Shown here piece after piece: positions 1 to 6,114 of a stretch of 7,655 nt of DNA (position 1 is its first letter; every line of letters begins with the position of its first letter). Source of the stretch: JAYFNU01 sp964458545 (GTDB lineage: Bacteria > Bacillota > Clostridia > Oscillospirales > Ruminococcaceae); assembly GCA_964458545.1 (NCBI GenBank), contig CAYWJF010000071.1:1-7655 (forward strand). The letters are read 5' to 3'. The notes under the pieces are model-generated. The model had not been told where the DNA came from and did not search any database. It saw only the letters and a list, made by a program, of their open reading frames with translations. The translations under genes were made by a program, and so were the position numbers.

Positions 1-44
1 CCTCTCCATATTCAATTTATGTCATCGGCACGCCCGAAATTTTA

Positions 45-87
45 TGATTTCGAGTCAGACCCGTTATGACCACTTCGATACCGCTCC
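45..87 (-). pseudogene. 5' half of a tRNA-Ser(CGA) gene, truncated in the anticodon arm
   Basis: Read on the minus strand from 87, the sequence has a serine-type tRNA 5' half: acceptor strand GGAGCGG (87-81), TA at positions 8-9, a D arm of the form TCGAAGTGGTCATAACGG, a TCTGA anticodon 5' strand (59-55) and a loop CTCGAAA (54-48) with anticodon CGA at 52-50. The match continues through TCA (47-45) and then stops: the anticodon 3' strand mispairs and A-rich sequence follows. About 44 more bases are visible, enough to show most of a long variable arm and a T arm, but there is no GTTCGAATC-like T loop and no CCGCTCC acceptor partner. It therefore cannot fold as a complete tRNA. It may be a remnant, or a gene split by an insertion beyond the window edge. 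Confidence 0.6.
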
Positions 88-97
88 GTATCTTCTG

Positions 98-133
98 AAA
101 AAATGCTTACGGCTCTTTTGGACCGTAAGCATT
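98..133 (-). terminator. Rho-independent terminator of the alcohol dehydrogenase gene
   Basis: A perfect 11-bp stem (123-133 with 102-112) encloses a 10-base loop. On the minus strand it is followed by a run of six T (103-98, sharing the last stem bases). It begins 45 bases after the dehydrogenase stop codon, in the right orientation to end that transcript, and it lies just before the tRNA-Ser fragment. Confidence 0.88.
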
Positions 134-177
134 ATTATATATTCTATTTCTCCTTTGGTCAACCCTTTACAGAGTTT

Positions 178-1323
178 TTACAGCGTCCAGCGACCGCTGA
201 ACTTCTCCAAAAGCCGCCTGTCGAGGAAACGGCTCTCCGCTATGCGCTTGCCCTCTTCCCATGTAAAATTGCCGAGTGTGCGCTCCGTCGCGGGCGCAGC
301 CTTAAGCCGCTCGCCCATCTCGTCGCAAAGCTCTTTGGAAATTCTAATGTTGTTTTTGGTCAGCGCCGTTATCGTGTCGTAAATATCGCGCTCGTTCGCG
401 CCTATTGCCTCAAGTAACCTTTCCTTCTCTTCGGGCAGCTCGTTGAGCGATTGTCTTAAAAATGCGTTCTCGAACATAGCGCTCGCTACACCGTGCGGCA
501 CACCGCAGGTCTCGGTAAGTATATACCCGCACGGATGGGGAAAGCCCGTGCCAGCTATATCTATCGCAAGCCCGCCCCAAAGCGAGCCGTAATATAGCTC
601 CTCGCGAAGGCGCTTGTTATATAAAATATATCTATCCCCCACCAGCTTTACAAGGTTCGGGTAGATAAGCGCCGCGCCCTGCGCCGCATAATCCCTGCTC
701 TCCTCGGTGGAAGACTTGGAAAACCAGCTCTCCATACAGTGACAGAAAGCGTCAAGCCCTGTCGATACCGTCTGGCGGTAGCTCATAGAAAGGGTGTACT
801 TCGGGTCGCAGAAGGAGAACCACGCATAAAGCTTATCGCTTTTAATGCTTCGCTTCTTTCCGCCGTCCTCGGAAATTATCGCAATGCTGTCCACCTCGCT
901 ACCCGTGCCCGCCGTTGTCCCTATGCAGACGAAGGGCAAAACCTCCTCAAACTCGCCGTTAAAAACGTCCGCCGCTTTTCTGAATTTGTTAACCGCGAAG
1001 ATACTTCCCGCGCGCGTAGCGTCTAACGCCGACCCGCCGCCTATGCCGATTAGAAAATCCGCGCCGAACTTTCTTGCCGCCTCGCCTATCGCCTCAACGA
1101 CGGAAAGGGTCGGGTTCTCGCAGACCTCCTCGAACAGCTTGTACTTTATGCTGTTGCGTTCAAGCGCGTTAATAACGTCGGCGAGCGCGCCGCTCTTTCG
1201 TGCGGAATTCTTGCCCGTTACCACCAAAGCGTATTTACCAAGCTTTCCGAGAAGCTGAGCGTTTCTGTCTATACAGTTGTTACCCCAAACTATACGCAGG
1301 TTTTCGCATTCGCTGAAATCCAT
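178..1323 (-). CDS. Iron-containing alcohol dehydrogenase family protein
   Basis: This 381-residue protein belongs to the group III, metal-dependent NAD(P)H alcohol dehydrogenases, cytoplasmic enzymes that interconvert alcohols and aldehydes or ketones. Visible marks are the nucleotide-binding GGGS motif (residues 95-98), a GTGSE segment at 139-143, and all four expected metal ligands: Asp191 and His195 in GLDAFCH, His263 in FPHPCG and His277 in VPHG. The length is normal (about 380). The start chosen is the ATG at 1323, because AAAGGA lies 7 bases upstream. The frame stays open for 35 more codons to a TTG at 1428, but that has no ribosome binding site and its translation does not resemble the family. 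The gene stands alone, with its own promoter (1503-1531) and terminator (98-133). The substrate cannot be told; butanol, 1,3-propanediol or lactaldehyde type enzymes are all possible. Confidence 0.92.
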   Translation of the reverse strand: MDFSECENLRIVWGNNCIDRNAQLLGKLGKYALVVTGKNSARKSGALADVINALERNSIKYKLFEEVCENPTLSVVEAIGEAARKFGADFLIGIGGGSALDATRAGSIFAVNKFRKAADVFNGEFEEVLPFVCIGTTAGTGSEVDSIAIISEDGGKKRSIKSDKLYAWFSFCDPKYTLSMSYRQTVSTGLDAFCHCMESWFSKSSTEESRDYAAQGAALIYPNLVKLVGDRYILYNKRLREELYYGSLWGGLAIDIAGTGFPHPCGYILTETCGVPHGVASAMFENAFLRQSLNELPEEKERLLEAIGANERDIYDTITALTKNNIRISKELCDEMGERLKAAPATERTLGNFTWEEGKRIAESRFLDRRLLEKFSGRWTL

Positions 1324-1439
1324 AAGCCGTTCCTTTTCGCGTTCTTCTGTTTCTCTAACGCTTTCAAAATTTTTAAATCCCTTACTATTAACAGAGTTTT
1401 TAACAATTCGCGGACATGTTCTTTTCAAGATGTTGTTAT

Positions 1440-1454
1440 TGAAAATGATTATTA
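1440..1454 (-). promoter_or_regulatory. Fur-like box in the dehydrogenase leader
   Basis: On the minus strand TAATAATCATTTTCA matches the Bacillus 7-1-7 Fur box (TGATAATNATTATCA) at 12 of 14 defined positions, and the related PerR box at 11 of 14. It lies some 40-55 bases downstream of the predicted transcription start, where a bound repressor could block elongation. Iron-responsive control would suit an iron-dependent enzyme. The region is AT-rich, so a chance match is possible. Confidence 0.35.
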
Positions 1455-1502
1455 CCGCATATATTGCGCTACCGCGACAATTCTCTTTTCTTCTTGTTTA
1501 AC

Positions 1503-1531
1503 ATTATAATGAATTTGTTGATTTCTTTCAA
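1503..1531 (-). promoter_or_regulatory. Sigma-A type promoter for the alcohol dehydrogenase
   Basis: On the minus strand TTGAAA (1531-1526) and TATAAT (1508-1503) are separated by exactly 17 bases, a near-consensus housekeeping promoter. Transcription would start near 1496, giving an untranslated leader of about 170 bases before the ATG at 1323. Confidence 0.75.
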
Positions 1532-1533
1532 CA
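1516..1533. promoter_or_regulatory. Inverted repeat over the -35 box, possible operator
   Basis: TGTTGA (1516-1521) and TCAACA (1528-1533) are perfect reverse complements separated by six bases. The repeat covers the whole -35 element of the dehydrogenase promoter, the usual place for a repressor or activator site. The half-sites are only 6 bp, and I cannot assign a regulator. Confidence 0.35.
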
Positions 1534-1579
1534 GCCTTTTCGTTTTTTCGGTGTTTACTTTTTTTAAATTCTAATATAT

Positions 1580-1585
1580 TATAAT
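1580..1585 (+). promoter_or_regulatory. Possible -10 element of the parA promoter
   Basis: A perfect TATAAT lies about 28 bases before the first parS site. The best -35 candidate, TTTACT at 1554-1559, is 20 bases upstream and weak. An overlapping TATATT (1575-1580) would give a 15-base spacer to the same box. Start sites near 1592 would put both parS sites in the transcribed leader. Confidence 0.35.
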
Positions 1586-1613
1586 TTGTACACGAATAAG
1601 CCGCCTGTTACAA

Positions 1614-1629
1614 TGTTCCACGTGGAACA
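1614..1629. promoter_or_regulatory. parS: parS centromere site 1
   Basis: TGTTCCACGTGGAACA is a perfect 16-bp palindrome, extending to 20 bp at 1612-1631. It differs at one position from the TGTTCCACGTGAAACA form of the Bacillus parS consensus. It is the expected loading site for the ParB clamp encoded downstream. Its position upstream of parA also allows autoregulation of the operon. Confidence 0.92.
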
Positions 1630-1657
1630 TTTAGCGGTGCGACTTCGGATAGATTGT

Positions 1658-1673
1658 TGTTCCACGTGGAACA
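1658..1673. promoter_or_regulatory. parS: parS centromere site 2
   Basis: This is a second identical 16-bp palindrome (18 bp at 1657-1674), starting 44 bp after the first, about four helical turns. It ends 13 bases before the parA ribosome binding site, so it probably lies in the untranslated leader. Confidence 0.92.
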
Positions 1674-1686
1674 ATGTAATAATGAA

Positions 1687-1691
1687 AGAGG
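1687..1691 (+). promoter_or_regulatory. parA ribosome binding site that selects a TTG start
   Basis: AGAGG sits 7 bases before the TTG at 1699 but only one base before the in-frame ATG at 1693. The spacing favours TTG, and the resulting N-terminus (MGKII...) matches Soj proteins. Confidence 0.65.
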
Positions 1692-1698
1692 TATGACT

Positions 1699-2481
1699 TT
1701 GGGAAAGATTATAACTCTCGCGAACCAGAAGGGCGGCGTAGGTAAAACCACCACCGCCGTTAATCTTGCCGCCGCGCTCGGCGCGCTCGGAAAGTCGGTG
1801 CTGTTGCTCGACTGCGACCCTCAGGGCAACGCTACAAGCGGTTACGGAATTAAGAAGCGCACTATCGCGGGCTCGTCCTACGACCTGCTTATGGGAAGAA
1901 AGAGCTTTGACGACGTAGTGGTTAAGACCGCGTTTAACAACGTGAGCGTTGTGCCGTCGAGTATCGACCTTGCGGGCGCCGAGCTTGAGCTTGTCTCGAT
2001 GAAGCGGCGCGAGTTCCGTCTTCGCGACGCTATTGTAACAAAGAAGCATAACTTTGACTTTATCTTTATAGACTGCCCGCCCTCGCTCGGACTGCTTACC
2101 CTCAACGGGCTTAACGCTTGCGACACGGTACTTATACCAATACAGTGCGAGTACTACGCGCTCGAGGGCTTGTCCCAGCTTATGTCCACAGTGCGTCAGG
2201 TGAAAAAGCTATATAACCCCAACATAGAAATAGAGGGCGTGCTTCTTACAATGTACGACTCCCGCATTAACCTCACCGTACAGGTGGTGGAAGAGGTTAA
2301 AAAATTCTTCCCCCAGAAGGTTTACAGCACTGCTATTCCGAGAAACGTCCGCGTGTCTGAAGCGCCGAGCTACGGCAAGCCCATTAAGTTTTATGACGGC
2401 GGCTCAAAGGGCGCGGAGGCGTATGACAGGCTTGCGGCGGAATTTCTTTCCCGCAACAGACGTATCGGAGGTGAGGAGTAA
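1699..2481 (+). CDS. parA: Chromosome partitioning ATPase ParA (Soj)
   Basis: This 260-residue protein is a ParA/MinD-type deviant Walker ATPase that binds DNA non-specifically in its ATP-dimer form. ParB on parS stimulates its hydrolysis, which moves origins apart and can modulate DnaA. Seen here are the deviant Walker A KGGVGKTT (residues 11-18, with signature Lys11 and catalytic-site Lys16), DCDPQGNATSG from residue 38, and the Walker B type IDCPPSLGLL from residue 124. The sequence follows Bacillus Soj closely throughout, including IPVQCEYYALEGLSQL-like and IPRNVRVSEAPS blocks, and the length is normal. The TTG start is chosen from ribosome binding site spacing; the ATG at 1693 would add two residues. 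An upstream TTG at 1654 would read through parS and is not credible. The stop overlaps parB by one base, so the two are probably translationally coupled. Confidence 0.96.
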   Translation: MGKIITLANQKGGVGKTTTAVNLAAALGALGKSVLLLDCDPQGNATSGYGIKKRTIAGSSYDLLMGRKSFDDVVVKTAFNNVSVVPSSIDLAGAELELVSMKRREFRLRDAIVTKKHNFDFIFIDCPPSLGLLTLNGLNACDTVLIPIQCEYYALEGLSQLMSTVRQVKKLYNPNIEIEGVLLTMYDSRINLTVQVVEEVKKFFPQKVYSTAIPRNVRVSEAPSYGKPIKFYDGGSKGAEAYDRLAAEFLSRNRRIGGEE

Positions 2482-3335
2482 TGGCGCAGAAAAGAGGACT
2501 CGGCACGGGACTCGACGCGCTCTTCGTGGATAATTCAAGCGACGAGGAGGTCAGCGGCAAGGGCGGAGCCTCGGAGCTAAAAATGTCCGAGGTGGAGCCA
2601 GACAGAACCCAGCCGAGAAAAAGCTTTGACGACGACTCCCTTGCGGAGCTCGCGGAATCTATCTCCCAGCACGGAGTGCTTCAGCCCATTCTTGTACGTC
2701 CGCTTGCGAACGGGCGCTACCAGATAGTAGCGGGCGAACGTCGCTGGCGCGCGAGCCGTCTTGCTGGCAAGGAAACTATACCCGCGCTTATCCGCAACCT
2801 TTCTGACCTTGAGGCTATGACAATAGCGCTCGTGGAAAATTTACAGCGCGAGGATTTAAACCCCGTTGACGAAGCGCTTGGTTACCGCCAGCTAATGGAG
2901 GTAAGTGGGCTTACTCAGGAGCAAGCGGCGAAGCAGGTCGGACGCTCGCGCCCGTCAGTCGCTAACTCTCTTAGGCTTTTGAGTCTTCCAGACGACGTAC
3001 TGGATATGCTCAAGAAGGGCGAAATCACCGTTGGTCACGCTAAAGCGATACTTTCTATCGCGGACGAAAAGCTGCGCTCTGCTGTCGCGAAGCAGGTTTC
3101 GGAAAACGGTATGACCGTGCGCGACGCGGAAAAGTTCTGCCAGAAGCCCGCGAAGCAGGAGAAGCTGACCCTTCCTAAGGCTAAGGAGAGCGTCGCGAGC
3201 GAGGTGGAGCTTTCCCTTCAAAACGCGCTCGGCGTTGAGGTCCACGTTAAATACAAGGACGGCAGCGGTACCCTTTCGGTGGATTTCTATTCAAAGGACC
3301 AGCTCTTCGAGTTTGCAAACAAGCTCGGCAAATAG
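2481..3335 (+). CDS. parB: Chromosome partitioning CTPase/DNA-binding protein ParB (Spo0J)
   Basis: This 284-residue ParB loads at parS, binds CTP and spreads as a sliding clamp, recruiting SMC and stimulating ParA. The N-terminal KRGLGTGLDALF (4-15) is the short ParA-interacting segment. The ParB/Srx CTP-binding domain follows (about 33-125) with GERRWRAS (85-92) and ENLQRE (119-124). Then comes a helix-turn-helix region (about 144-166, LTQEQAAKQVGRSRPSVANS) for parS recognition, and a C-terminal dimerisation domain (about 240-284) after a charged linker. Length is typical. Translation starts at an ATG overlapping the parA stop (TAATG), with a strong GGAGGTGA (2467-2474) inside the end of parA. 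The stop codon is TAG. No terminator is seen before serS. The two parS palindromes ahead of parA are its evident targets. Confidence 0.96.
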   Translation: MAQKRGLGTGLDALFVDNSSDEEVSGKGGASELKMSEVEPDRTQPRKSFDDDSLAELAESISQHGVLQPILVRPLANGRYQIVAGERRWRASRLAGKETIPALIRNLSDLEAMTIALVENLQREDLNPVDEALGYRQLMEVSGLTQEQAAKQVGRSRPSVANSLRLLSLPDDVLDMLKKGEITVGHAKAILSIADEKLRSAVAKQVSENGMTVRDAEKFCQKPAKQEKLTLPKAKESVASEVELSLQNALGVEVHVKYKDGSGTLSVDFYSKDQLFEFANKLGK

Positions 3336-3384
3336 TTTATTAAATAGTAAATTAAGAATAAAGAATATATAAGAGGAATTGAAG

Positions 3385-4692
3385 ATGCTCGATATTAAGC
3401 TTGTGAGGTCGAACCCAGACCTTGTAAAGGAAAACATAAAGAAGAAGTTTCAGGACGAGAAGCTTGCGCTTGTTGACGAGGTCATTCGTCTTGACGAGGA
3501 ATACCGCGCGGCAAGAACCCGCTGCGACGAGCTTCGCAACCGCCGTAACGTTGTAAGCAAGCAGATAGGCGGGCTTATGGCGCAGGGCAAGAAGGACGAA
3601 GCGGAGGAGGCGAAGAAGGAAGTAGCCGCCGCCGCGAACGAGCTTGCGGCTCTTGAAACAAAGGAAGAGGAGCTTCAAGGCGAGATAAGGAAGCGTATGC
3701 TCGTTATTCCGAACATAATTGACGAGAGCGTGCCCATAGGAAAGAACGATACCGAAAACGTAGAGATTGAGCGGTTCGGCGAGCCCGTAGTGCCCGATTA
3801 CGAAATACCCTACCACGTTGATATTATGGAGCGACTTCACGGCATAGACCTCGACGCCGCGCGCCGAACGAGCGGAAACGGCTTCTACTATTTAAAAGGC
3901 AATATTGCGCGGCTCCATTCCGCTATACTCTCTTACGCGCGTGACTTTATGATTGACCGCGGCTTCACCTACTATGTGCCGCCGTTTATGATAAGAAGCG
4001 ACGTAGTGACGGGCGTTATGAGCTTCGCCGAAATGGAAAATATGATGTATAAAATAGAGGGCGAGGACCTTTACCTTATAGGTACAAGCGAGCACTCTAT
4101 GATAGGCAAGTTCATAGACCAGATACTTGAGAAGAACGAGCTGCCCCAAACGCTGACAAGCTATAGCCCCTGCTTCCGCAAGGAGGTTGGCGCGCACGGC
4201 ATAGAAGAACGCGGCGTATATAGAATACACCAGTTTGAAAAGCAGGAGATGATTGTTGTCTGCGAGCCTGAGGAGAGTATGGACTGGTACAACAAGCTTT
4301 GGAAGAACAGCGTTGATTTCTTCCGTTCGCTCGATATCCCCGTTCGCACCCTTGAGTGCTGTAGCGGCGACCTTGCGGACTTGAAGGTAAAGAGCTGTGA
4401 CGTTGAGGCGTGGAGTCCGCGTCAGCAGAAATACTTCGAGGTGGGCAGCTGCTCCAACCTCGGTGACGCGCAGGCAAGGCGACTCGCCATTCGCGTTAAA
4501 GACAAGGCGAGCGGCTCAACCTACTTCCCGCACACCCTCAATAATACGGTTGTCGCGCCCCCTCGTATGCTTATTGCTTTCCTTGAAAACAACCTAAAGC
4601 CAGACGGCAGTATAGCTATCCCCGCGCCGCTCGTTCCTTATATGGGCGGCATGACCGAGATAAAAAACAGCGGAGGTTTTCCGTGTCCTTAA
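3385..4692 (+). CDS. serS: Serine--tRNA ligase (seryl-tRNA synthetase)
   Basis: This 435-residue class II synthetase activates serine with ATP and charges tRNA-Ser in the cytoplasm. The N-terminal charged region (about 28-105, rich in Lys, Glu and Ala) is the long coiled-coil arm that grips the tRNA-Ser variable arm. The catalytic core shows the serine-binding TSE (234-236), motif 2 with FRKE (264-267) and the RIHQFEKQE stretch (280-288), EVGSCSNLGDAQARR (352-366), and motif 3 with HTLNNT (383-388) and Arg394. Motif 3 reads APPRMLIAFLEN, unlike the common AVGRT form, but keeps the arginine. The ATG at 3385 is preferred because AAGAGGA lies 7 bases upstream; a TTG two codons earlier is too close. 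It follows parB by 49 bases with no terminator. A weak internal promoter (TTGCAA with TTTATT) cannot be excluded. Its 3' end overlaps the next gene by 10 bases. Confidence 0.96.
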   Translation: MLDIKLVRSNPDLVKENIKKKFQDEKLALVDEVIRLDEEYRAARTRCDELRNRRNVVSKQIGGLMAQGKKDEAEEAKKEVAAAANELAALETKEEELQGEIRKRMLVIPNIIDESVPIGKNDTENVEIERFGEPVVPDYEIPYHVDIMERLHGIDLDAARRTSGNGFYYLKGNIARLHSAILSYARDFMIDRGFTYYVPPFMIRSDVVTGVMSFAEMENMMYKIEGEDLYLIGTSEHSMIGKFIDQILEKNELPQTLTSYSPCFRKEVGAHGIEERGVYRIHQFEKQEMIVVCEPEESMDWYNKLWKNSVDFFRSLDIPVRTLECCSGDLADLKVKSCDVEAWSPRQQKYFEVGSCSNLGDAQARRLAIRVKDKASGSTYFPHTLNNTVVAPPRMLIAFLENNLKPDGSIAIPAPLVPYMGGMTEIKNSGGFPCP

Positions 4693-6107
4693 CTTCTGTC
4701 AGTTTCTTTGCATTTTTCGCCGCGGCATGTCTTATTTATTTTCTTCTGCCCGCGCGTTACAGAAGGTTTGCGCTACTTTGCGTAAACCTCTGTTTTTATG
4801 CTTTCTTGGGTCTTTCCTTTACGCTGACGCTTGCCGCCGTAATTGCCGCAAGCTACGCGCTTGCCTTCGCGGTGGACAAAGCGAAACGGCGAAAGCTCGT
4901 TCTCGGTCTTTCAGTCGGGTTAATTATTGCGGTGCTTGTCGTGATGAAGTATTTGAGCCTCGCTTTTTCGCTTGTGGGCGTAAGCTCGGACTTTGTAGCT
5001 TCTATCGCCGCGCCCATAGGACTAAGCTTCTATTCCCTTACTGCGGCGGGTTACCTCATTGACGTTTACAGAAAGAAAACCGCGCCTGAAAGAAGCTTTA
5101 TTAACTACGCGCTTTTTGTTGGGCTGTTTCTTCAGATTATGTCCGGACCCATTCCGCGAAGCTATGAGCTGCTACCCCAGATAGAGAACCCCGCCGACTT
5201 CGATTACGAACGGCTCAAGCGCGGCTTCGCTCGTATTCTTTTTGGGCTTTTTATTAAGCGGGTCGTGGCGGATAACCTCGCCGTTTCGGTTAACCACTAT
5301 TTTTCAAACTACATTAACACCAACAGCTATAACCTGCTTATTGCCGCCGTTTTTTACGGCGTTGAGATTTACTGCGACTTTCGCGGCTATACGGATATCG
5401 TGCTCGGCGCGGGAGAGATACTCGGCTTCACCCTGCCCGAAAACTTCAAAGCGCCGTATCTCTCGAAAAATATTCGCGAGTTCTGGCGGCGCTGGCATAT
5501 CTCCCTGTCCTCGTGGTTTCGCGACTATCTCTACTTCCCCCTCGGCGGCTCCCGCCGCGGCGACCTTTGCACCGTCTTCAACACCCTCGTGGTTTTTGCT
5601 CTAAGTGGGCTGTGGCACGGCGCGTCTTTAAGCTTTCTTATTTGGGGTCTTATCCACGGAGCTTTGCTCTCCGTTTCAATTATACTTAAAAAACCGCGTG
5701 AGCTTGCTGTAAAAACGCTTCGTATAAAAGAAGATGGTATTTACAAGAAGTATATTTGTCCTGTAATCGTCTTTGCCCTTACCGATATTGCATGGATATT
5801 CTTCCGCGCACCCTCCTTTGATGTGGCTAAGGAGTATATATACAATATGTTGCGTTTCGGCGAGTATTCGCTACCGACCTATCTTTTCCCGTCGCTTCAT
5901 CTTCCCGAGGGACACACCGCGGCGACCCTTATTGGCATAATCGCGGTTTTCGTCACCGACATATTCATCTACCGTGGCGTTTCGCTTCACGAGCGTTTGA
6001 GCCGCGCGAAGGCGCCTGTACGTTTTGCGGTCTACTACGCGCTACTCCTTTGCGTTATGCTCTTCTCCGCTATTACCGCGTCCGGCTTTATATACTTTAA
6101 CTTTTGA
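4683..6107 (+). CDS. MBOAT-family membrane O-acyltransferase (AlgI-like)
   Basis: This 474-residue polytopic membrane protein belongs to the membrane-bound O-acyltransferases of the AlgI/PatA/DltB group, which pass acyl groups, usually acetyl, across the membrane to an extracytoplasmic partner that modifies a surface glycan. Many hydrophobic segments are visible (for example 5-22, 27-63, 73-98, 141-153, 215-230, 300-335, 357-375, 413-430, 446-473). Family blocks are PIGLSFYSL (111-119), YCDFRGYTDIVLG (230-242), NFKAPYLSKNIREFWRRWHISLS (His272), YFPLGGSR (284-291) and SGLWHGAS (308-315) with the catalytic-type His312. The GTG start is supported by GGAGG (4672-4676) 6 bases upstream and overlaps serS by 10 bases. 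The next gene encodes its likely SGNH partner. No dltA or dltC is present, so O-acetylation is likelier than D-alanylation. The acceptor polymer is unknown. Confidence 0.92.
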   Translation: MSLTSVSFFAFFAAACLIYFLLPARYRRFALLCVNLCFYAFLGLSFTLTLAAVIAASYALAFAVDKAKRRKLVLGLSVGLIIAVLVVMKYLSLAFSLVGVSSDFVASIAAPIGLSFYSLTAAGYLIDVYRKKTAPERSFINYALFVGLFLQIMSGPIPRSYELLPQIENPADFDYERLKRGFARILFGLFIKRVVADNLAVSVNHYFSNYINTNSYNLLIAAVFYGVEIYCDFRGYTDIVLGAGEILGFTLPENFKAPYLSKNIREFWRRWHISLSSWFRDYLYFPLGGSRRGDLCTVFNTLVVFALSGLWHGASLSFLIWGLIHGALLSVSIILKKPRELAVKTLRIKEDGIYKKYICPVIVFALTDIAWIFFRAPSFDVAKEYIYNMLRFGEYSLPTYLFPSLHLPEGHTAATLIGIIAVFVTDIFIYRGVSLHERLSRAKAPVRFAVYYALLLCVMLFSAITASGFIYFNF

Positions 6108-6114
6108 GGTAATG

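Larger units (their letters stand above)
1324..1698. other. Divergent intergenic region between the alcohol dehydrogenase and parA
   Basis: This 375-base AT-rich gap has no convincing gene. From left to right it holds the roughly 170-base untranslated leader of the dehydrogenase (minus strand), a Fur-like box, the dehydrogenase promoter with an inverted repeat over its -35 box, a possible parA -10 element, two parS palindromes and the parA ribosome binding site. On the minus strand, CGCGG (1476-1472) can pair with CCGCG (1413-1409). AATT on both sides extends the stem past a two-base bulge, so the leader may fold into a long-range hairpin. Confidence 0.7.

Noticed and set aside
1..54. Group I intron inserted in the tRNA-Ser anticodon loop
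   Set aside because: Bacterial tRNA group I introns do occur at anticodon loops, but the few visible bases after the break show no clear P1 pairing with the upstream exon, and the identity to tRNA continues past the anticodon.
44..417. Plus-strand frames across the terminator and the end of the dehydrogenase
   Set aside because: They overlap the tRNA fragment, the terminator and a well-supported gene, and lack family features and ribosome binding sites.
1324..1428. Extension of the dehydrogenase by 35 codons to a TTG start at 1428
   Set aside because: There is no ribosome binding site before the TTG, the added residues do not look like the family N-terminus, and the ATG at 1323 has a well-spaced AAAGGA.
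1654..1698. Start of parA at the TTG at 1654
   Set aside because: It would translate through the second parS palindrome, has no ribosome binding site, and adds residues not seen in Soj proteins.
1579..2049. Long open frame on the minus strand opposite parA
   Set aside because: It is the shadow of a strongly conserved parA frame, spans both parS sites and has no recognisable domain.
3352..4477. Several minus-strand frames opposite serS
   Set aside because: All are shadows of the serS coding sequence. Their compositions are unlike real proteins and none has a start signal.
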